Below, piece after piece: positions 33,528 to 42,679 of a stretch of DNA of 64,000 nucleotides. Where the stretch lies: the NCBI GenBank assembly GCA_964454645.1, contig CAYVTM010000006.1:62001-126000 (forward strand). Direction: 5' to 3'. Made by a program: the position numbers and the translations under genes. Source of the DNA: CAYVTM01 sp964454645 (lineage in GTDB: Bacteria > Bacteroidota > Bacteroidia > Sphingobacteriales > Sphingobacteriaceae). Position 1 is the stretch's first letter. Every line of letters starts with the position of its first letter. A model generated the notes under the pieces. The model saw only the letters and a program-made list of their open reading frames with translations. It had not been told where the DNA came from and ran no database searches.

Positions 33528-33956
33528 TTAAATACTGTACTTCTCGATAATCCAATCGGGAATGATTTCCGCTCTGCCGGTTTGGGTATTAATCATGGTA
33601 TAGTGGAATACTCCATCGCAACAAAGCTTATTCGTTTTTTTATTTTTAATCTCGAAAGCAACCACACAACCCTTTGTTTCAATTTCTACGATTCTTGTCT
33701 TTACTAAAAAGCGATCGCCCAAACCCAAAGGACGTTTATATTCGATCACCGCTTTGCGTACTACCCAACCATAGTTGTTTTTCAGAAATTCTTCCATCGA
33801 GAAATGATAACAACTTTCCATTTGTTCGTAGCGCGCAGCCAATACATAATCGAAGTATTTGCTGTTATGAACATGTTGGTTCATATCAATGTCATCGGGG
33901 CGTACCTGTAATTCGGTTTCGAAGGAACTATAGGCTTTTTCAGAGGTAGGATCCAT
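33528..33956 (-). CDS. Acyl-CoA thioesterase, 4HBT family
   Basis: A 142-residue hot-dog thioesterase. The N-terminal block VRPDDIDMNQHVHNSKYFDYVLAARYE is the family signature, with Asp in the catalytic position and the following long helix. Strands EYKRPLGLGDRFLVKTRIVEIETKGCVVAFEIKN follow. The substrate is unknown. It ends 10 bp after the ddl stop, on the opposite strand. The 284 bp upstream (33957-34240) have nothing but the rpsO promoter. Confidence 0.85.
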   Translation of the reverse strand: MDPTSEKAYSSFETELQVRPDDIDMNQHVHNSKYFDYVLAARYEQMESCYHFSMEEFLKNNYGWVVRKAVIEYKRPLGLGDRFLVKTRIVEIETKGCVVAFEIKNKKTNKLCCDGVFHYTMINTQTGRAEIIPDWIIEKYSI

Positions 33957-34183
33957 GCAACAAATAAAGGCTTTATTTCCCGGAAAGGCAAAAGACGGCA
34001 GTTCGATAGGCGGAATATAGAAGCTTGATACAGAGTAATTAATAAAAATCAGTATTCATTTAAAGGGCGTTTTTCGGAATTTTCAGGCACTCTAAAAACT
34101 CTATAAAAAATATATTAAATATCTGACTTGCAATGTATTGTAAATATTACGGACTTAGGTTTGGCAAAGTCGGCGGATTGGTT

Positions 34184-34191
34184 TATTTTTG
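34184..34191 (+). promoter_or_regulatory. Promoter of rpsO: TTG at 34161-34163 and -7 box TATTTTTG
   Basis: Exact TAnnTTTG match. A TTG lies 20 bp upstream, the usual Bacteroidota -33 spacing. The leader to the ATG at 34241 is about 45 nt. Confidence 0.65.
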
Positions 34192-34240
34192 CTGTTCTAA
34201 TAATTCACATATTGTTTAACGCTTTAGTACCATTCAAGAA

Positions 34241-34510
34241 ATGTATTTAAGTAACGAAAAGAAAAAAGAAATTTTCAAGTCGTTTGGAAAAAACGAAGCT
34301 GACACAGGAGCAGCAGAGGGTCAAATTGCATTATTTACCCACAGAATCAGTCATTTAACTGAGCATTTGAAGAAAAATCGTAAAGATTTCTCTACACAAT
34401 TAGCATTGACTAAGTTAGTTGGAAAAAGAAGAGCACAGTTGAACTATTTAATGAACAAAGATATCGAACGTTATCGCGCAATCATTAAAAAACTAGATCT
34501 TAGAAAATAA
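34241..34510 (+). CDS. rpsO: 30S ribosomal protein S15
   Basis: An 89-residue S15, the standard length. The family helices are clear: KKKEIFKSFGKNEADTGAAEGQIALFTHRISHLTEHLKKNRKD, then KLVGKRRAQLNYLMNKDIERYRAIIKKLDLRK. S15 binds 16S rRNA at an early step of 30S assembly. It is next to pnp, the classic rpsO-pnp order, but here a strong terminator and a second promoter lie between them. Confidence 0.97.
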   Translation: MYLSNEKKKEIFKSFGKNEADTGAAEGQIALFTHRISHLTEHLKKNRKDFSTQLALTKLVGKRRAQLNYLMNKDIERYRAIIKKLDLRK

Positions 34511-34534
34511 TTTTTTCATGTTTTATGTTTTAAG

Positions 34535-34569
34535 AGCCGTCTCCGGGGGAATCCCGGAACGGCTTTTTT
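34535..34569 (+). terminator. Rho-independent terminator of rpsO
   Basis: AGCCGT (34535-34540) pairs with ACGGCT (34559-34564), with an inner CCGGG/CCCGG stem and a short loop. TTTTTT follows. Confidence 0.85.
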
Positions 34570-34601
34570 GCGTTATATTGTCGGGCGTATGAAAAAATAA
34601 G

Positions 34602-34609
34602 TACCTTTG
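34602..34609 (+). promoter_or_regulatory. Promoter of pnp: TTG at 34578-34580 and -7 box TACCTTTG
   Basis: Exact TAnnTTTG match with a TTG 21 bp upstream. The ATG of pnp is at 34631. A TTG inside the box is the false upstream start. Confidence 0.65.
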
Positions 34610-34630
34610 ACACGATTTAAAAAAATATAT

Positions 34631-36787
34631 ATGTCGAAAATTGGAATAACCCACGAATTTGAGATGGGTGATGGAAAAAAGATTTCCATCGAAACTGGCA
34701 AATTAGCCAAACAAGCGGATGGTTCCGTTGTAGTAAAAATGGGAGATACGATGCTCCTGGCCACAGTAGTTTCTTCACAAGAAGCAAAATCAGGCGCCGA
34801 TTTCTTACCCTTATCTGTTGATTATCAGGAAAAGTACGCCTCTACCGGACGCATACCCGGAGGATTTTTACGCAGAGAAGCGCGTTTATCGGATTATGAA
34901 GTTTTGATCTGTCGTTTGATTGACCGTGCTTTACGCCCGATGTTTCCCGAAGATTATCATGCCGATACACAGGTAATGGTATCTTTAATTTCTGCCGATA
35001 AAAATATTATGCCTGATGCATTAGCGGCATTAGCGGCATCAGCAGCCATAACAATCAGTGATATCCCTTTCAACGGCCCTATCTCTGAAGTACGTGTCGC
35101 TCGTATTGACGGCCAGTTTGTGGTCAATCCTACTATCTCCGAATTAGAACTTGCGGATATTGAATTGGTTGTAGCCGGTTCGGCAAGAGATATTTGTATG
35201 GTTGAAGGGCAGATGAAAGAAGTATCGGAAAAAGAAATGGCCGATGCAATCATGTTCGCTCATGAAGCTATTAAATTACAGGTACAGGCACAATTAGATT
35301 TCCTTGCAAAAGTTGGAGCAAAAGAAAAACGCGGCTATAAACATGAGCCCGATGCGAATGAAGAATTGGCAAAAGAGATTCATGCTTTCGCCTACGATCG
35401 TATTTATAATGTTGCCAAATCGGCTTTGGGTAAAGACGAACGTTCAGCAGCTTTTAAAGAAATACGTGCAGAGTTTGAAGCGACAGTTCAGGAAAAAATG
35501 GAAGATGCCGATTTTGCATTCCTCTTGAAAAAATATTTCCACGATTTGGAATACGATGCCGTACGTGCCTTAATCTTAGATGAAGGAAAACGTTTGGATG
35601 GAAGAGGAACAAAAGATATCCGTCCGATTTGGTCGGAAATATCATACCTGCCTTCCGCGCACGGTTCTGCAATCTTTACACGCGGTGAAACACAATCGCT
35701 CACTACGGTTACCTTGGGAGCAAAAACCGATGAGCAACTGATCGACGGTGCGATGTTTTACGGATACAATAAATTTTTATTGCATTATAATTTCCCCGGA
35801 TTTTCAACCGGTGAAGTACGCCCTAACCGTGGCCCGGGAAGAAGAGAAATCGGTCATGGTAACTTAGCGATGCGTTCGCTGAAACAGGTATTACCTCCCG
35901 ATGATCAAAACCCTTATGTAATCCGTGTGGTATCTGACATCCTGGAATCGAACGGTTCATCATCAATGGCTACGGTTTGTGCAGGAACACTTGCTTTGAT
36001 GGATGCCGGTGTAAAAATTAAAGCACCTGTATCGGGAATTGCAATGGGATTAATTACCGACAGTAAATCAAAAAAATATGCCATCCTTTCGGATATCTTG
36101 GGTGATGAAGATCATTTAGGAGATATGGACTTTAAAGTAACCGGAACGATTAATGGTATTACTTCTTGTCAGATGGATCTGAAAATCGACGGACTATCCT
36201 TCGAAACATTAGCGGAAGCATTGGAACAGGCCAAACAAGGCCGTCATCATATCTTAAATGAAATGATGAAAACGATTGATGCTCCACGGGAAGATTATAA
36301 GCCACATGCTCCTCGTATCGTTGAATTACGTATTGCGAAAGAGTTTATCGGTGCGGTGATCGGACCTGGTGGTAAGATCATTCAGGAAATGCAGCGTGAA
36401 AGCGGTGCAACCATTAGTATTGATGAGGTAGATAATGTGGGAGTGGTTCAGATTTATGCGGATAATAAAGAAGCAATCGATTTTGTATTTAATAAGATTA
36501 AAGGAATTACTACCGTTCCGGAAATTGGTGAAGTGTACGAAGGAAAAGTAAAATCGATTATGCCTTTCGGTGCCTTTGTGGAAATCCTGCCGGGTAAAGA
36601 CGGCCTGCTACACATTTCGGAAATCGATTGGAAACGATACGAAACGATGGATGGGGTGTTGGAAGTAGGGGAAGAGGTGAAAGTGAAATTACTGGATATC
36701 GATAAGAAAACCGGTAAGATGAAGCTTTCGAGAAAGGTGTTGATACCCAGACCTGATAAAAAAGAAGAAGCTCCAAAAGCTGAGTAA
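34631..36787 (+). CDS. pnp: Polyribonucleotide nucleotidyltransferase
   Basis: A 718-residue PNPase, which degrades RNA 3' to 5' with phosphate and is a core of RNA turnover. Two RNase PH domains are visible: EFEMGDGKKISIETGKLAKQADGSVVVKMGDT at the N-terminus and RLDGRGTKDIRPIWSE with RGETQSLTTVTLG in the second. The KH domain has IGAVIGPGGKIIQEMQ, and the C-terminal S1 domain has GEVYEGKVKSIMPFGAFVEILPGKDGLLHISEI. The tail is short and charged. I start at the ATG at 34631; the frame extends 8 codons upstream to a TTG inside the promoter box. A strong terminator follows. Confidence 0.97.
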   Translation: MSKIGITHEFEMGDGKKISIETGKLAKQADGSVVVKMGDTMLLATVVSSQEAKSGADFLPLSVDYQEKYASTGRIPGGFLRREARLSDYEVLICRLIDRALRPMFPEDYHADTQVMVSLISADKNIMPDALAALAASAAITISDIPFNGPISEVRVARIDGQFVVNPTISELELADIELVVAGSARDICMVEGQMKEVSEKEMADAIMFAHEAIKLQVQAQLDFLAKVGAKEKRGYKHEPDANEELAKEIHAFAYDRIYNVAKSALGKDERSAAFKEIRAEFEATVQEKMEDADFAFLLKKYFHDLEYDAVRALILDEGKRLDGRGTKDIRPIWSEISYLPSAHGSAIFTRGETQSLTTVTLGAKTDEQLIDGAMFYGYNKFLLHYNFPGFSTGEVRPNRGPGRREIGHGNLAMRSLKQVLPPDDQNPYVIRVVSDILESNGSSSMATVCAGTLALMDAGVKIKAPVSGIAMGLITDSKSKKYAILSDILGDEDHLGDMDFKVTGTINGITSCQMDLKIDGLSFETLAEALEQAKQGRHHILNEMMKTIDAPREDYKPHAPRIVELRIAKEFIGAVIGPGGKIIQEMQRESGATISIDEVDNVGVVQIYADNKEAIDFVFNKIKGITTVPEIGEVYEGKVKSIMPFGAFVEILPGKDGLLHISEIDWKRYETMDGVLEVGEEVKVKLLDIDKKTGKMKLSRKVLIPRPDKKEEAPKAE

Positions 36788-36790
36788 TAA

Positions 36791-36820
36791 AAAAAGCCCC
36801 AGGTATTTGGGGCTTTTTTT
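36791..36820 (+). terminator. Rho-independent terminator of pnp
   Basis: AAAAAGCCCCA and TGGGGCTTTTT form a perfect 11-bp stem with a 6-nt loop. A T-run closes it. Confidence 0.9.
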
Positions 36821-36929
36821 ATGAGATAAATCCTAGCGTTGAAAAAATAACCTGTTATATTAAAAAATACTTGTACTTAATAAGTTTTTTCTTTGCCCGG
36901 GAGTCTGTAATTTTATGTGTATAAAAATT

Positions 36930-37643
36930 ATGCTGGATTCACTTAAACTTGAACACCTTTTATTGATAGATATTGAGACAGTCCCTCAATACCCGGATTT
37001 GGCTATGGTCCCGGAAGAGGAACGTATTTTCTGGGATAGAAAGGCCGGCTATCTGAATAAAGACGCTGTGGAGGAGGGCCGTTTTTATGAACGTGCAGGG
37101 ATTTATGCCGAATTTGGAAAAGTAGTATGTATCAGTCTCGGGAAATTTATCAGACAGGGAAACAACGCCTTCCATCTCAAAATTAAAAGTCTGTTCCATA
37201 CCGATGAGTTGAGTCTCCTGAAAGAATTCACACACATCTTAAATGCTTTGCCCCGCGGTATTCGCTTATGTGCACATAATGGTAAAGAATTCGATTTCCC
37301 CTATTTATGCAGAAGATTACTTATCAATGAAATTCCTCTTCCCGCTTTACTCGATATGGCGGGGAAGAAACCCTGGGAAGTTAATTTTATTGATACTTTG
37401 GAATTATGGAAGTTCGGGGATTATAAACACTATACCTCACTCGATCATTTAGCCTTGCTTTTTAAACTGGATACTCCTAAGGATGATATCAGCGGTGCTG
37501 ATGTAGCAAGGGTATATTGGAAGGAAAAGGATTTGGAACGCATTCGTATCTATTGCCAGAAGGATGTAGTTACCTTGGCCCGGCTTTTAATGAAGTTTAA
37601 GGGAATGGATTCCTTACAGGACGATAAAATCATCTATGTTTAA
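36930..37643 (+). CDS. PolB-like 3'-5' exonuclease
   Basis: A 237-residue DEDD-type exonuclease domain, similar to the proofreading domain of family B DNA polymerases but not fused to a polymerase. The first motif is IDIETVPQYP (Asp14 and Glu16), the second is HNGKEFDFPYLCRRLL and the last is IYCQKDVVTLARLL. I start at the ATG at 36930 (MLDSLKLEHLLLIDIET), which fits relatives; a second ATG five codons earlier at 36915 is possible. The role is probably DNA or RNA end trimming; substrate unknown. It lies between pnp and the fused ABC gene. Confidence 0.85.
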   Translation: MLDSLKLEHLLLIDIETVPQYPDLAMVPEEERIFWDRKAGYLNKDAVEEGRFYERAGIYAEFGKVVCISLGKFIRQGNNAFHLKIKSLFHTDELSLLKEFTHILNALPRGIRLCAHNGKEFDFPYLCRRLLINEIPLPALLDMAGKKPWEVNFIDTLELWKFGDYKHYTSLDHLALLFKLDTPKDDISGADVARVYWKEKDLERIRIYCQKDVVTLARLLMKFKGMDSLQDDKIIYV

Positions 37644-37719
37644 AAACGCATCTTTCTTTCTTTTTTGAAATCAAACTCGAAAATTATTGGTATGTTTATT
37701 CGTCGTCAGACAGGTTTAA

Positions 37720-37727
37720 TACCTTTG
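37720..37727 (+). promoter_or_regulatory. Bacteroidota -7 promoter box TACCTTTG
   Basis: Exact TAnnTTTG match ending 7 nt before the ATG at 37735. Confidence 0.55.
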
Positions 37728-37734
37728 ATTGAGT

Positions 37735-39498
37735 ATGAGTAAAATTTTATCGGTCTCCAACTTATCCGTTTCTTTTCAAGCTGAAGAAGGCATTGTGAAA
37801 GCCGTAAATGCATTATCTTTTGACCTAATGCGCGGAACGGTCACGGGAATTGTGGGAGAATCGGGCTCGGGTAAATCCGTAAGTTCTTTAAGCATTATGC
37901 GTTTGATACAACAAACGAACGCGCTTATCGAAGGAAGTATCGTTTATCATAACAAACAAACGGAGGTGGAACTTTTAACGCTGAACGATGAAGAGATGCG
38001 CAGCTATCGGGGAAACAAAATCGCAATGATTTTTCAGGAACCCATGACCTCGCTTAATCCCGTAATTACTTGTGGTAAACAGATTACCGAAGTAATACGC
38101 CTGCATAAAGGGATCGATTTTAAATCCGCGAAGCGTAAAACAATAGCCTTGTTTGAAGAAGTGCAACTGCCTCGTCCCGAACAACTATTCGATGCTTATC
38201 CGCATCAATTGTCGGGAGGACAAAAGCAGCGGGTAATGATTGCCATGGCGCTTTCCTGCGATCCGGAATTACTAATAGCCGACGAACCTACTACTGCTTT
38301 AGACGTAACCGTACAAAAAACAATCATTGAGCTCCTGCTTCAGCTAAAGAAAGAAAGAGGGATGAGTATGATTTTTATCTCGCACGATTTAGGGGTGATA
38401 GCTGAAATTGCCGATCAGGTAATTGTGATGTATAAGGGAGATAAAGTAGAATCAGGAAAAACGGAACAAATTTTCGCATCTCCCAGGCACCCTTATACCC
38501 AGGGGCTTTTAGCCTGTCGCCCTTCTTTGGATTATCGGTTGAAAAGCCTTCCGGTCGTTTCGGATTTTATGCGTATAGGGAGGGGAGGCTCTGTAGAAAA
38601 TACCGGTTTGACGATTGAGCAAGTGAGAAATGTGTATAGCTATTTGCCTGACGAGTACGATGCACGTAAGCAAAAATTATATGCACAGACACCTTTGTTG
38701 CAGGTGAAAAATCTGAATGTGCATTTTCCTGTTAAGAAGGGTCTCTTCGGAAAAGTAAATGAGTATATAAAAGCGGTGGATGGGGTAAGCCTGGAAGTAT
38801 ATCCCGGGGAAACATTGGGCTTGGTGGGAGAGTCGGGTTGTGGAAAGACTACCCTGGGAAGAAGCATTCTCCGCCTGATTGAGCCGGAGGCAGAAGCTAT
38901 ATGGTTTGAAGGCGAAAATATCCTGGAATTTGATAAAGAACGTTTGCGTAAGCATCGTAAGAAAATGCAAATAATCTTTCAGGATCCCTACTCTTCTTTA
39001 AACCCGCGCTTCACCATAGGCCGGGCGATTATGGAACCGATGCAGGTCCATCAATTACATGCGAACGATAAACAACGTTTGGAAAAAGTAATCGACTTAC
39101 TCGAACGTGTAGGACTCAAAGCCGATCAGTTCAATCGTTACCCTCATGAATTTTCGGGCGGTCAACGTCAACGTATCTGTATTGCCAGAGCGCTGGCATT
39201 GGAGCCTTCCTTTATTATTTGCGATGAATCGGTGTCGGCACTGGATGTGTCGGTACAGGCGCAGGTGCTGAATTTGTTGGCAGAACTGCGCGAACAATTT
39301 AACCTGAGTTATGTTTTTATTTCCCACGACTTATCCGTTGTGAAACATATTTCCGACCGCATGCTTGTGATGAACAAAGGAAAAATCGTGGAGATGGGTG
39401 ATCCCGATGAAATTTATCATGCACCGAAAGATGCCTATACCCAAAAATTAATTCAGGCGATTCCCAAAGCCGGGAAGAGCTACAACACTAATTCATAA
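37735..39498 (+). CDS. Fused dipeptide/oligopeptide ABC transporter ATP-binding protein
   Basis: A 587-residue protein with two ABC ATPase domains in tandem, the DppD-DppF or YejF layout. Domain 1 has Walker A GESGSGKSVSS, signature LSGGQKQRV and Walker B LLIADEPTTALDV. Domain 2 has GESGCGKTTLG, signature FSGGQRQRI and FIICDESVSALDV. The ending of each ATPase (RHPYTQGLL and KDAYTQKLI) is the oligopeptide-family marker. It drives uptake of small peptides or related solutes. The permease and binding-protein genes are not adjacent here. I use the ATG at 37735; TTG 37729 is 6 nt earlier. The rnr gene follows after 3 bp. Confidence 0.93.
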   Translation: MSKILSVSNLSVSFQAEEGIVKAVNALSFDLMRGTVTGIVGESGSGKSVSSLSIMRLIQQTNALIEGSIVYHNKQTEVELLTLNDEEMRSYRGNKIAMIFQEPMTSLNPVITCGKQITEVIRLHKGIDFKSAKRKTIALFEEVQLPRPEQLFDAYPHQLSGGQKQRVMIAMALSCDPELLIADEPTTALDVTVQKTIIELLLQLKKERGMSMIFISHDLGVIAEIADQVIVMYKGDKVESGKTEQIFASPRHPYTQGLLACRPSLDYRLKSLPVVSDFMRIGRGGSVENTGLTIEQVRNVYSYLPDEYDARKQKLYAQTPLLQVKNLNVHFPVKKGLFGKVNEYIKAVDGVSLEVYPGETLGLVGESGCGKTTLGRSILRLIEPEAEAIWFEGENILEFDKERLRKHRKKMQIIFQDPYSSLNPRFTIGRAIMEPMQVHQLHANDKQRLEKVIDLLERVGLKADQFNRYPHEFSGGQRQRICIARALALEPSFIICDESVSALDVSVQAQVLNLLAELREQFNLSYVFISHDLSVVKHISDRMLVMNKGKIVEMGDPDEIYHAPKDAYTQKLIQAIPKAGKSYNTNS

Positions 39499-39501
39499 AG
39501 A

Positions 39502-41685
39502 ATGACTAAGAAAAAAAATAGTGCCATAAAGAAAATACTTACACAGTTAGTGTTGGATATTTTTGCCGATAATATCAATCAAAGCCTTAACTATAAACAA
39601 GTTTCCTCTAAGCTTAATGTCGATGATAACGATACCCGGCAGATTATTCTGGAGATTATTTTAGAAGAGGTAGAGAAGGGAATCATTGTAGAAAAAGAAA
39701 AAGGGAAATATCAATTTAAAGAACGCCCTAATCATGTCGAAGGTAGAATTGATCTTACCCAAAGCGGTTCAGCATACTTGATTGTAGAAGGGATGGATGA
39801 AGATATTTATATTGCACCCCGTAAGCTCAGGAATGCTTTACATGGAGATATCGTAAAGGTTTTTGTGTATGCAAAACGCAGTGGAAAATATTTGGAAGGA
39901 GAAGTGTTAGAAATTATACAACGTGCTAAAACCGATTTTACGGGAGTGGTTCAGGTTCTTCCACGCTTTGCTTTTCTTGTTCCCGACAATAAGAAAATGC
40001 AGCACGATATCTTCATTCCGCTCGATAAACTGAATGGTGCGGAAGATGGAATGAAAGCCGTTGCACACATTACCGATTGGCCCTATGATGCAAAAAATCC
40101 TATAGGAATCATTACGCATGTGCTGGGGAAAAAAGGAGAGCATGAGACAGAAATGAATGCCGTATTGGCTGAGTTCGGATTCCCACTTTCATTTCCCGAT
40201 GAAGTAGAGAAAGAATCGCAGGCAATTAGTTCAACGATTAGTGATAAAGATATTGCAAAGCGTAAAGATTTCAGAAAAACACTAACCTTCACCATTGATC
40301 CGGTCGATGCGAAAGATTTCGATGATGCCATATCTTTCAAACGATTGGCCAATGGAAATGTGGAAGTAGGAGTACATATCGCCGATGTATCGCATTATGT
40401 ACAGCCGGATACGGCTCTCGATGCCGAGGCTTTCGACAGAGGTACTTCTGTATATCTCGTCGGGAAAGTGATTCCTATGCTTCCGGAAAAATTATCGAAC
40501 GACTTATGTTCATTAAGACCGCATGAAGATAAGCTTACTTTTTCGGCAGTGTTCGAATTGGATGCCCGGGCACATGTAGTGAATGAGTGGTTTGGCCGAA
40601 CCGTTATTCATTCCGACCACAGATTTGCCTATGAAGAGGTTTGGGATATTTTGCAAACCAAATCCGGCGATTATGTTGAAGAGCTTACCCACTTAAACGA
40701 CCTGGCGTATAAGCTTCGCGAGGCTCGTTTTAAAAATGGAGCTATCAATTTTGAAACAACGGAAGTGAAATTTAAACTCGACGATGCCGGTAAGCCAATC
40801 GGAGTGTATGTGAAAGAACGGAATGATGCACATAAATTAATAGAGGATTTTATGTTGCTTGCCAATCGTAAAGTTGCCGAGTTTATTGCTACTAAAGGGG
40901 ATAAAAAGAAAACGCTTACCTATGTTTATCGGGTTCACGATGCTCCCGATACGGAAGCGCTGGATGGCTTCGCAAAGTTTGCAGCCCGTTTCGGCTATAA
41001 GATTCAAACGAAGAATCATCGTGAAATATCAAAATCGCTGAACCAATTGATGAGTGATGTGGAAGGGAAAAAAGAACAGAATGTATTAACGCATCTTGCC
41101 ATTCGTTCCATGGCGAAGGCTATCTATACTACTAAAAAAACTTCGCATTACGGACTGGCTTTCGATTATTATACGCATTTCACTTCACCCATACGCCGTT
41201 ACCCGGATGTGATGGCGCATCGGTTATTGCAAAATTATTTGGATGGCGGGAAATCGGTAGATGTCGAAGCGTATGAAAAGCTTTGTCTACATGCTTCGCA
41301 GATGGAGAAACGGGCTGCCGATGCTGAGCGTCTGTTCATTAAATATAAGCAGGCCGAATACCTGATGGATAATATAGGAACCATATACGATGGAATTATC
41401 TCGGGAGTAACGGAATGGGGAATTTATGTGGAGATTATCGAAAATAAATGTGAAGGTATGATCCGCCTGAAAGAGATTGATGACGATTTTTATGTATTGG
41501 ATCCGGCAAATTATTGCATCATCGGGCAAAGAAAAAAGCGTAAATATCAATTGGGAGATGAGGTGAAAATTAAAGTAAAGAAAGTAGATTTGTCGAAGAA
41601 ACAGATCGACTTTCAGTTGATAACTGATGGGCCTCGCAAAGAAGAGCGGGCGTCTTCAAAATCAACAGGGAGAAAAGGTCGTTAG
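39502..41685 (+). CDS. rnr: Ribonuclease R
   Basis: A 727-residue RNase R, a processive 3'-5' exoribonuclease that degrades structured RNA. An N-terminal winged-helix region leads to cold-shock folds (RIDLTQSGSAYLIVEGMDEDIYI). The RNB catalytic core has the Asp cluster FTIDPVDAKDFDDAISFKR, LPEKLSNDLCSLRPHEDKL and HFTSPIRRYPDVMAHRLL. The C-terminal S1 domain begins GTIYDGIISGVTEWGIYVE, and the basic tail follows. It starts 3 bp after the fused ABC gene, so the two are likely cotranscribed, and the polyprenyl synthase gene starts 10 bp later. Confidence 0.95.
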   Translation: MTKKKNSAIKKILTQLVLDIFADNINQSLNYKQVSSKLNVDDNDTRQIILEIILEEVEKGIIVEKEKGKYQFKERPNHVEGRIDLTQSGSAYLIVEGMDEDIYIAPRKLRNALHGDIVKVFVYAKRSGKYLEGEVLEIIQRAKTDFTGVVQVLPRFAFLVPDNKKMQHDIFIPLDKLNGAEDGMKAVAHITDWPYDAKNPIGIITHVLGKKGEHETEMNAVLAEFGFPLSFPDEVEKESQAISSTISDKDIAKRKDFRKTLTFTIDPVDAKDFDDAISFKRLANGNVEVGVHIADVSHYVQPDTALDAEAFDRGTSVYLVGKVIPMLPEKLSNDLCSLRPHEDKLTFSAVFELDARAHVVNEWFGRTVIHSDHRFAYEEVWDILQTKSGDYVEELTHLNDLAYKLREARFKNGAINFETTEVKFKLDDAGKPIGVYVKERNDAHKLIEDFMLLANRKVAEFIATKGDKKKTLTYVYRVHDAPDTEALDGFAKFAARFGYKIQTKNHREISKSLNQLMSDVEGKKEQNVLTHLAIRSMAKAIYTTKKTSHYGLAFDYYTHFTSPIRRYPDVMAHRLLQNYLDGGKSVDVEAYEKLCLHASQMEKRAADAERLFIKYKQAEYLMDNIGTIYDGIISGVTEWGIYVEIIENKCEGMIRLKEIDDDFYVLDPANYCIIGQRKKRKYQLGDEVKIKVKKVDLSKKQIDFQLITDGPRKEERASSKSTGRKGR

Positions 41686-41695
41686 TGGATATACT

Positions 41696-42670
41696 ATGAT
41701 TAAAAGATATCAAAGTTTAATACTTGCCGAATCCGAGCTGAATAATTTTCGCAAAACACCCGTAGAATTATACGAGCCCATCGCTTATATGCTTAGTTTG
41801 GGAGGCAAACGCTTGCGTCCGGTATTGGTGTTGATGTCGGCAGAACTTTTCGGAATCAAAGCGGAACAAGCTTTGAAAGCTGCAATGGCTATAGAAACTT
41901 TCCATAATTTTACATTGATGCACGACGATATCATGGACAATGCCCCTTTACGCAGAGGAAAGCAAACGGTACATGAACGCTGGAATATAAATACAGCGAT
42001 CCTTTCGGGCGATGTAATGCTGGTAGAATCCTACAAGTTATTGATGTATTATGAGGGGGTGGGACTCGGTGAATTGTTAAACCTGTTTAACCGTACTGCT
42101 ACGGAAGTATGTGAAGGACAACAGATAGATATGAATTTCGAACATCGCGATGATGTATATATTCCCGAGTACATACAAATGATCAGACTGAAGACAGCGG
42201 TATTGTTGGGAGCTGCTTTGCAAATGGGAGCAATCATTGCTAATGCTTCGAAAGAGGATGCCGAAAGGATTTATACTTTTGGGGTTAACTTAGGGATTGC
42301 CTTTCAATTACAAGATGATTACCTGGATTTATATGCCGATCCTGATAAGTTCGGAAAACAAGTAGGAGGGGATATTCTTTCCAATAAGAAAACCTATATG
42401 CTTGTAAAAGCAATGGAATTGGCTGTTGGCAGGGATAAGCAGGAGCTTGACTTTTGGTTGAATGCAAAAATTTTTAAGGCGGAAGATAAGATTGAAGCAG
42501 TGAAACAAATTTACAATCGTCTGAACATTACCGACTATATCGCAAAAGAAAAGCAGCATTATGTACAATTAGCATTCGGCCAGCTCGATGCGATAAAAGG
42601 CGCGGCTGATACGCAACAAATTAAAATGATTCGAGAATTTGCCGAAGGATCATTAATACGGGAAGTATAA
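41696..42670 (+). CDS. Polyprenyl synthetase (trans-isoprenyl diphosphate synthase)
   Basis: A 324-residue chain-elongating prenyltransferase. The first Asp-rich motif is LMHDDIMDNAPLRRGK and the second is QLQDDYLDLYADPDKFGKQVGGDI; the substrate Arg/Lys block is GGKRLRPVLVL. Chain length cannot be read with certainty: the residues before the first motif (ETFHNFTLMHDD) have aromatic Phe, which favours shorter products such as farnesyl or geranylgeranyl diphosphate. It feeds quinone, undecaprenol or carotenoid synthesis. Start is the ATG at 41696. It is 10 bp after rnr and convergent with the barrel gene. Confidence 0.92.
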   Translation: MIKRYQSLILAESELNNFRKTPVELYEPIAYMLSLGGKRLRPVLVLMSAELFGIKAEQALKAAMAIETFHNFTLMHDDIMDNAPLRRGKQTVHERWNINTAILSGDVMLVESYKLLMYYEGVGLGELLNLFNRTATEVCEGQQIDMNFEHRDDVYIPEYIQMIRLKTAVLLGAALQMGAIIANASKEDAERIYTFGVNLGIAFQLQDDYLDLYADPDKFGKQVGGDILSNKKTYMLVKAMELAVGRDKQELDFWLNAKIFKAEDKIEAVKQIYNRLNITDYIAKEKQHYVQLAFGQLDAIKGAADTQQIKMIREFAEGSLIREV

Positions 42671-42679
42671 TCTGATCTT

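Noticed and set aside
41627..41695. Upstream extension of the polyprenyl synthase frame into rnr
   Set aside because: It overlaps the rnr 3' end by about 20 codons; the ATG at 41696 starts the conserved region 10 bp after the rnr stop.
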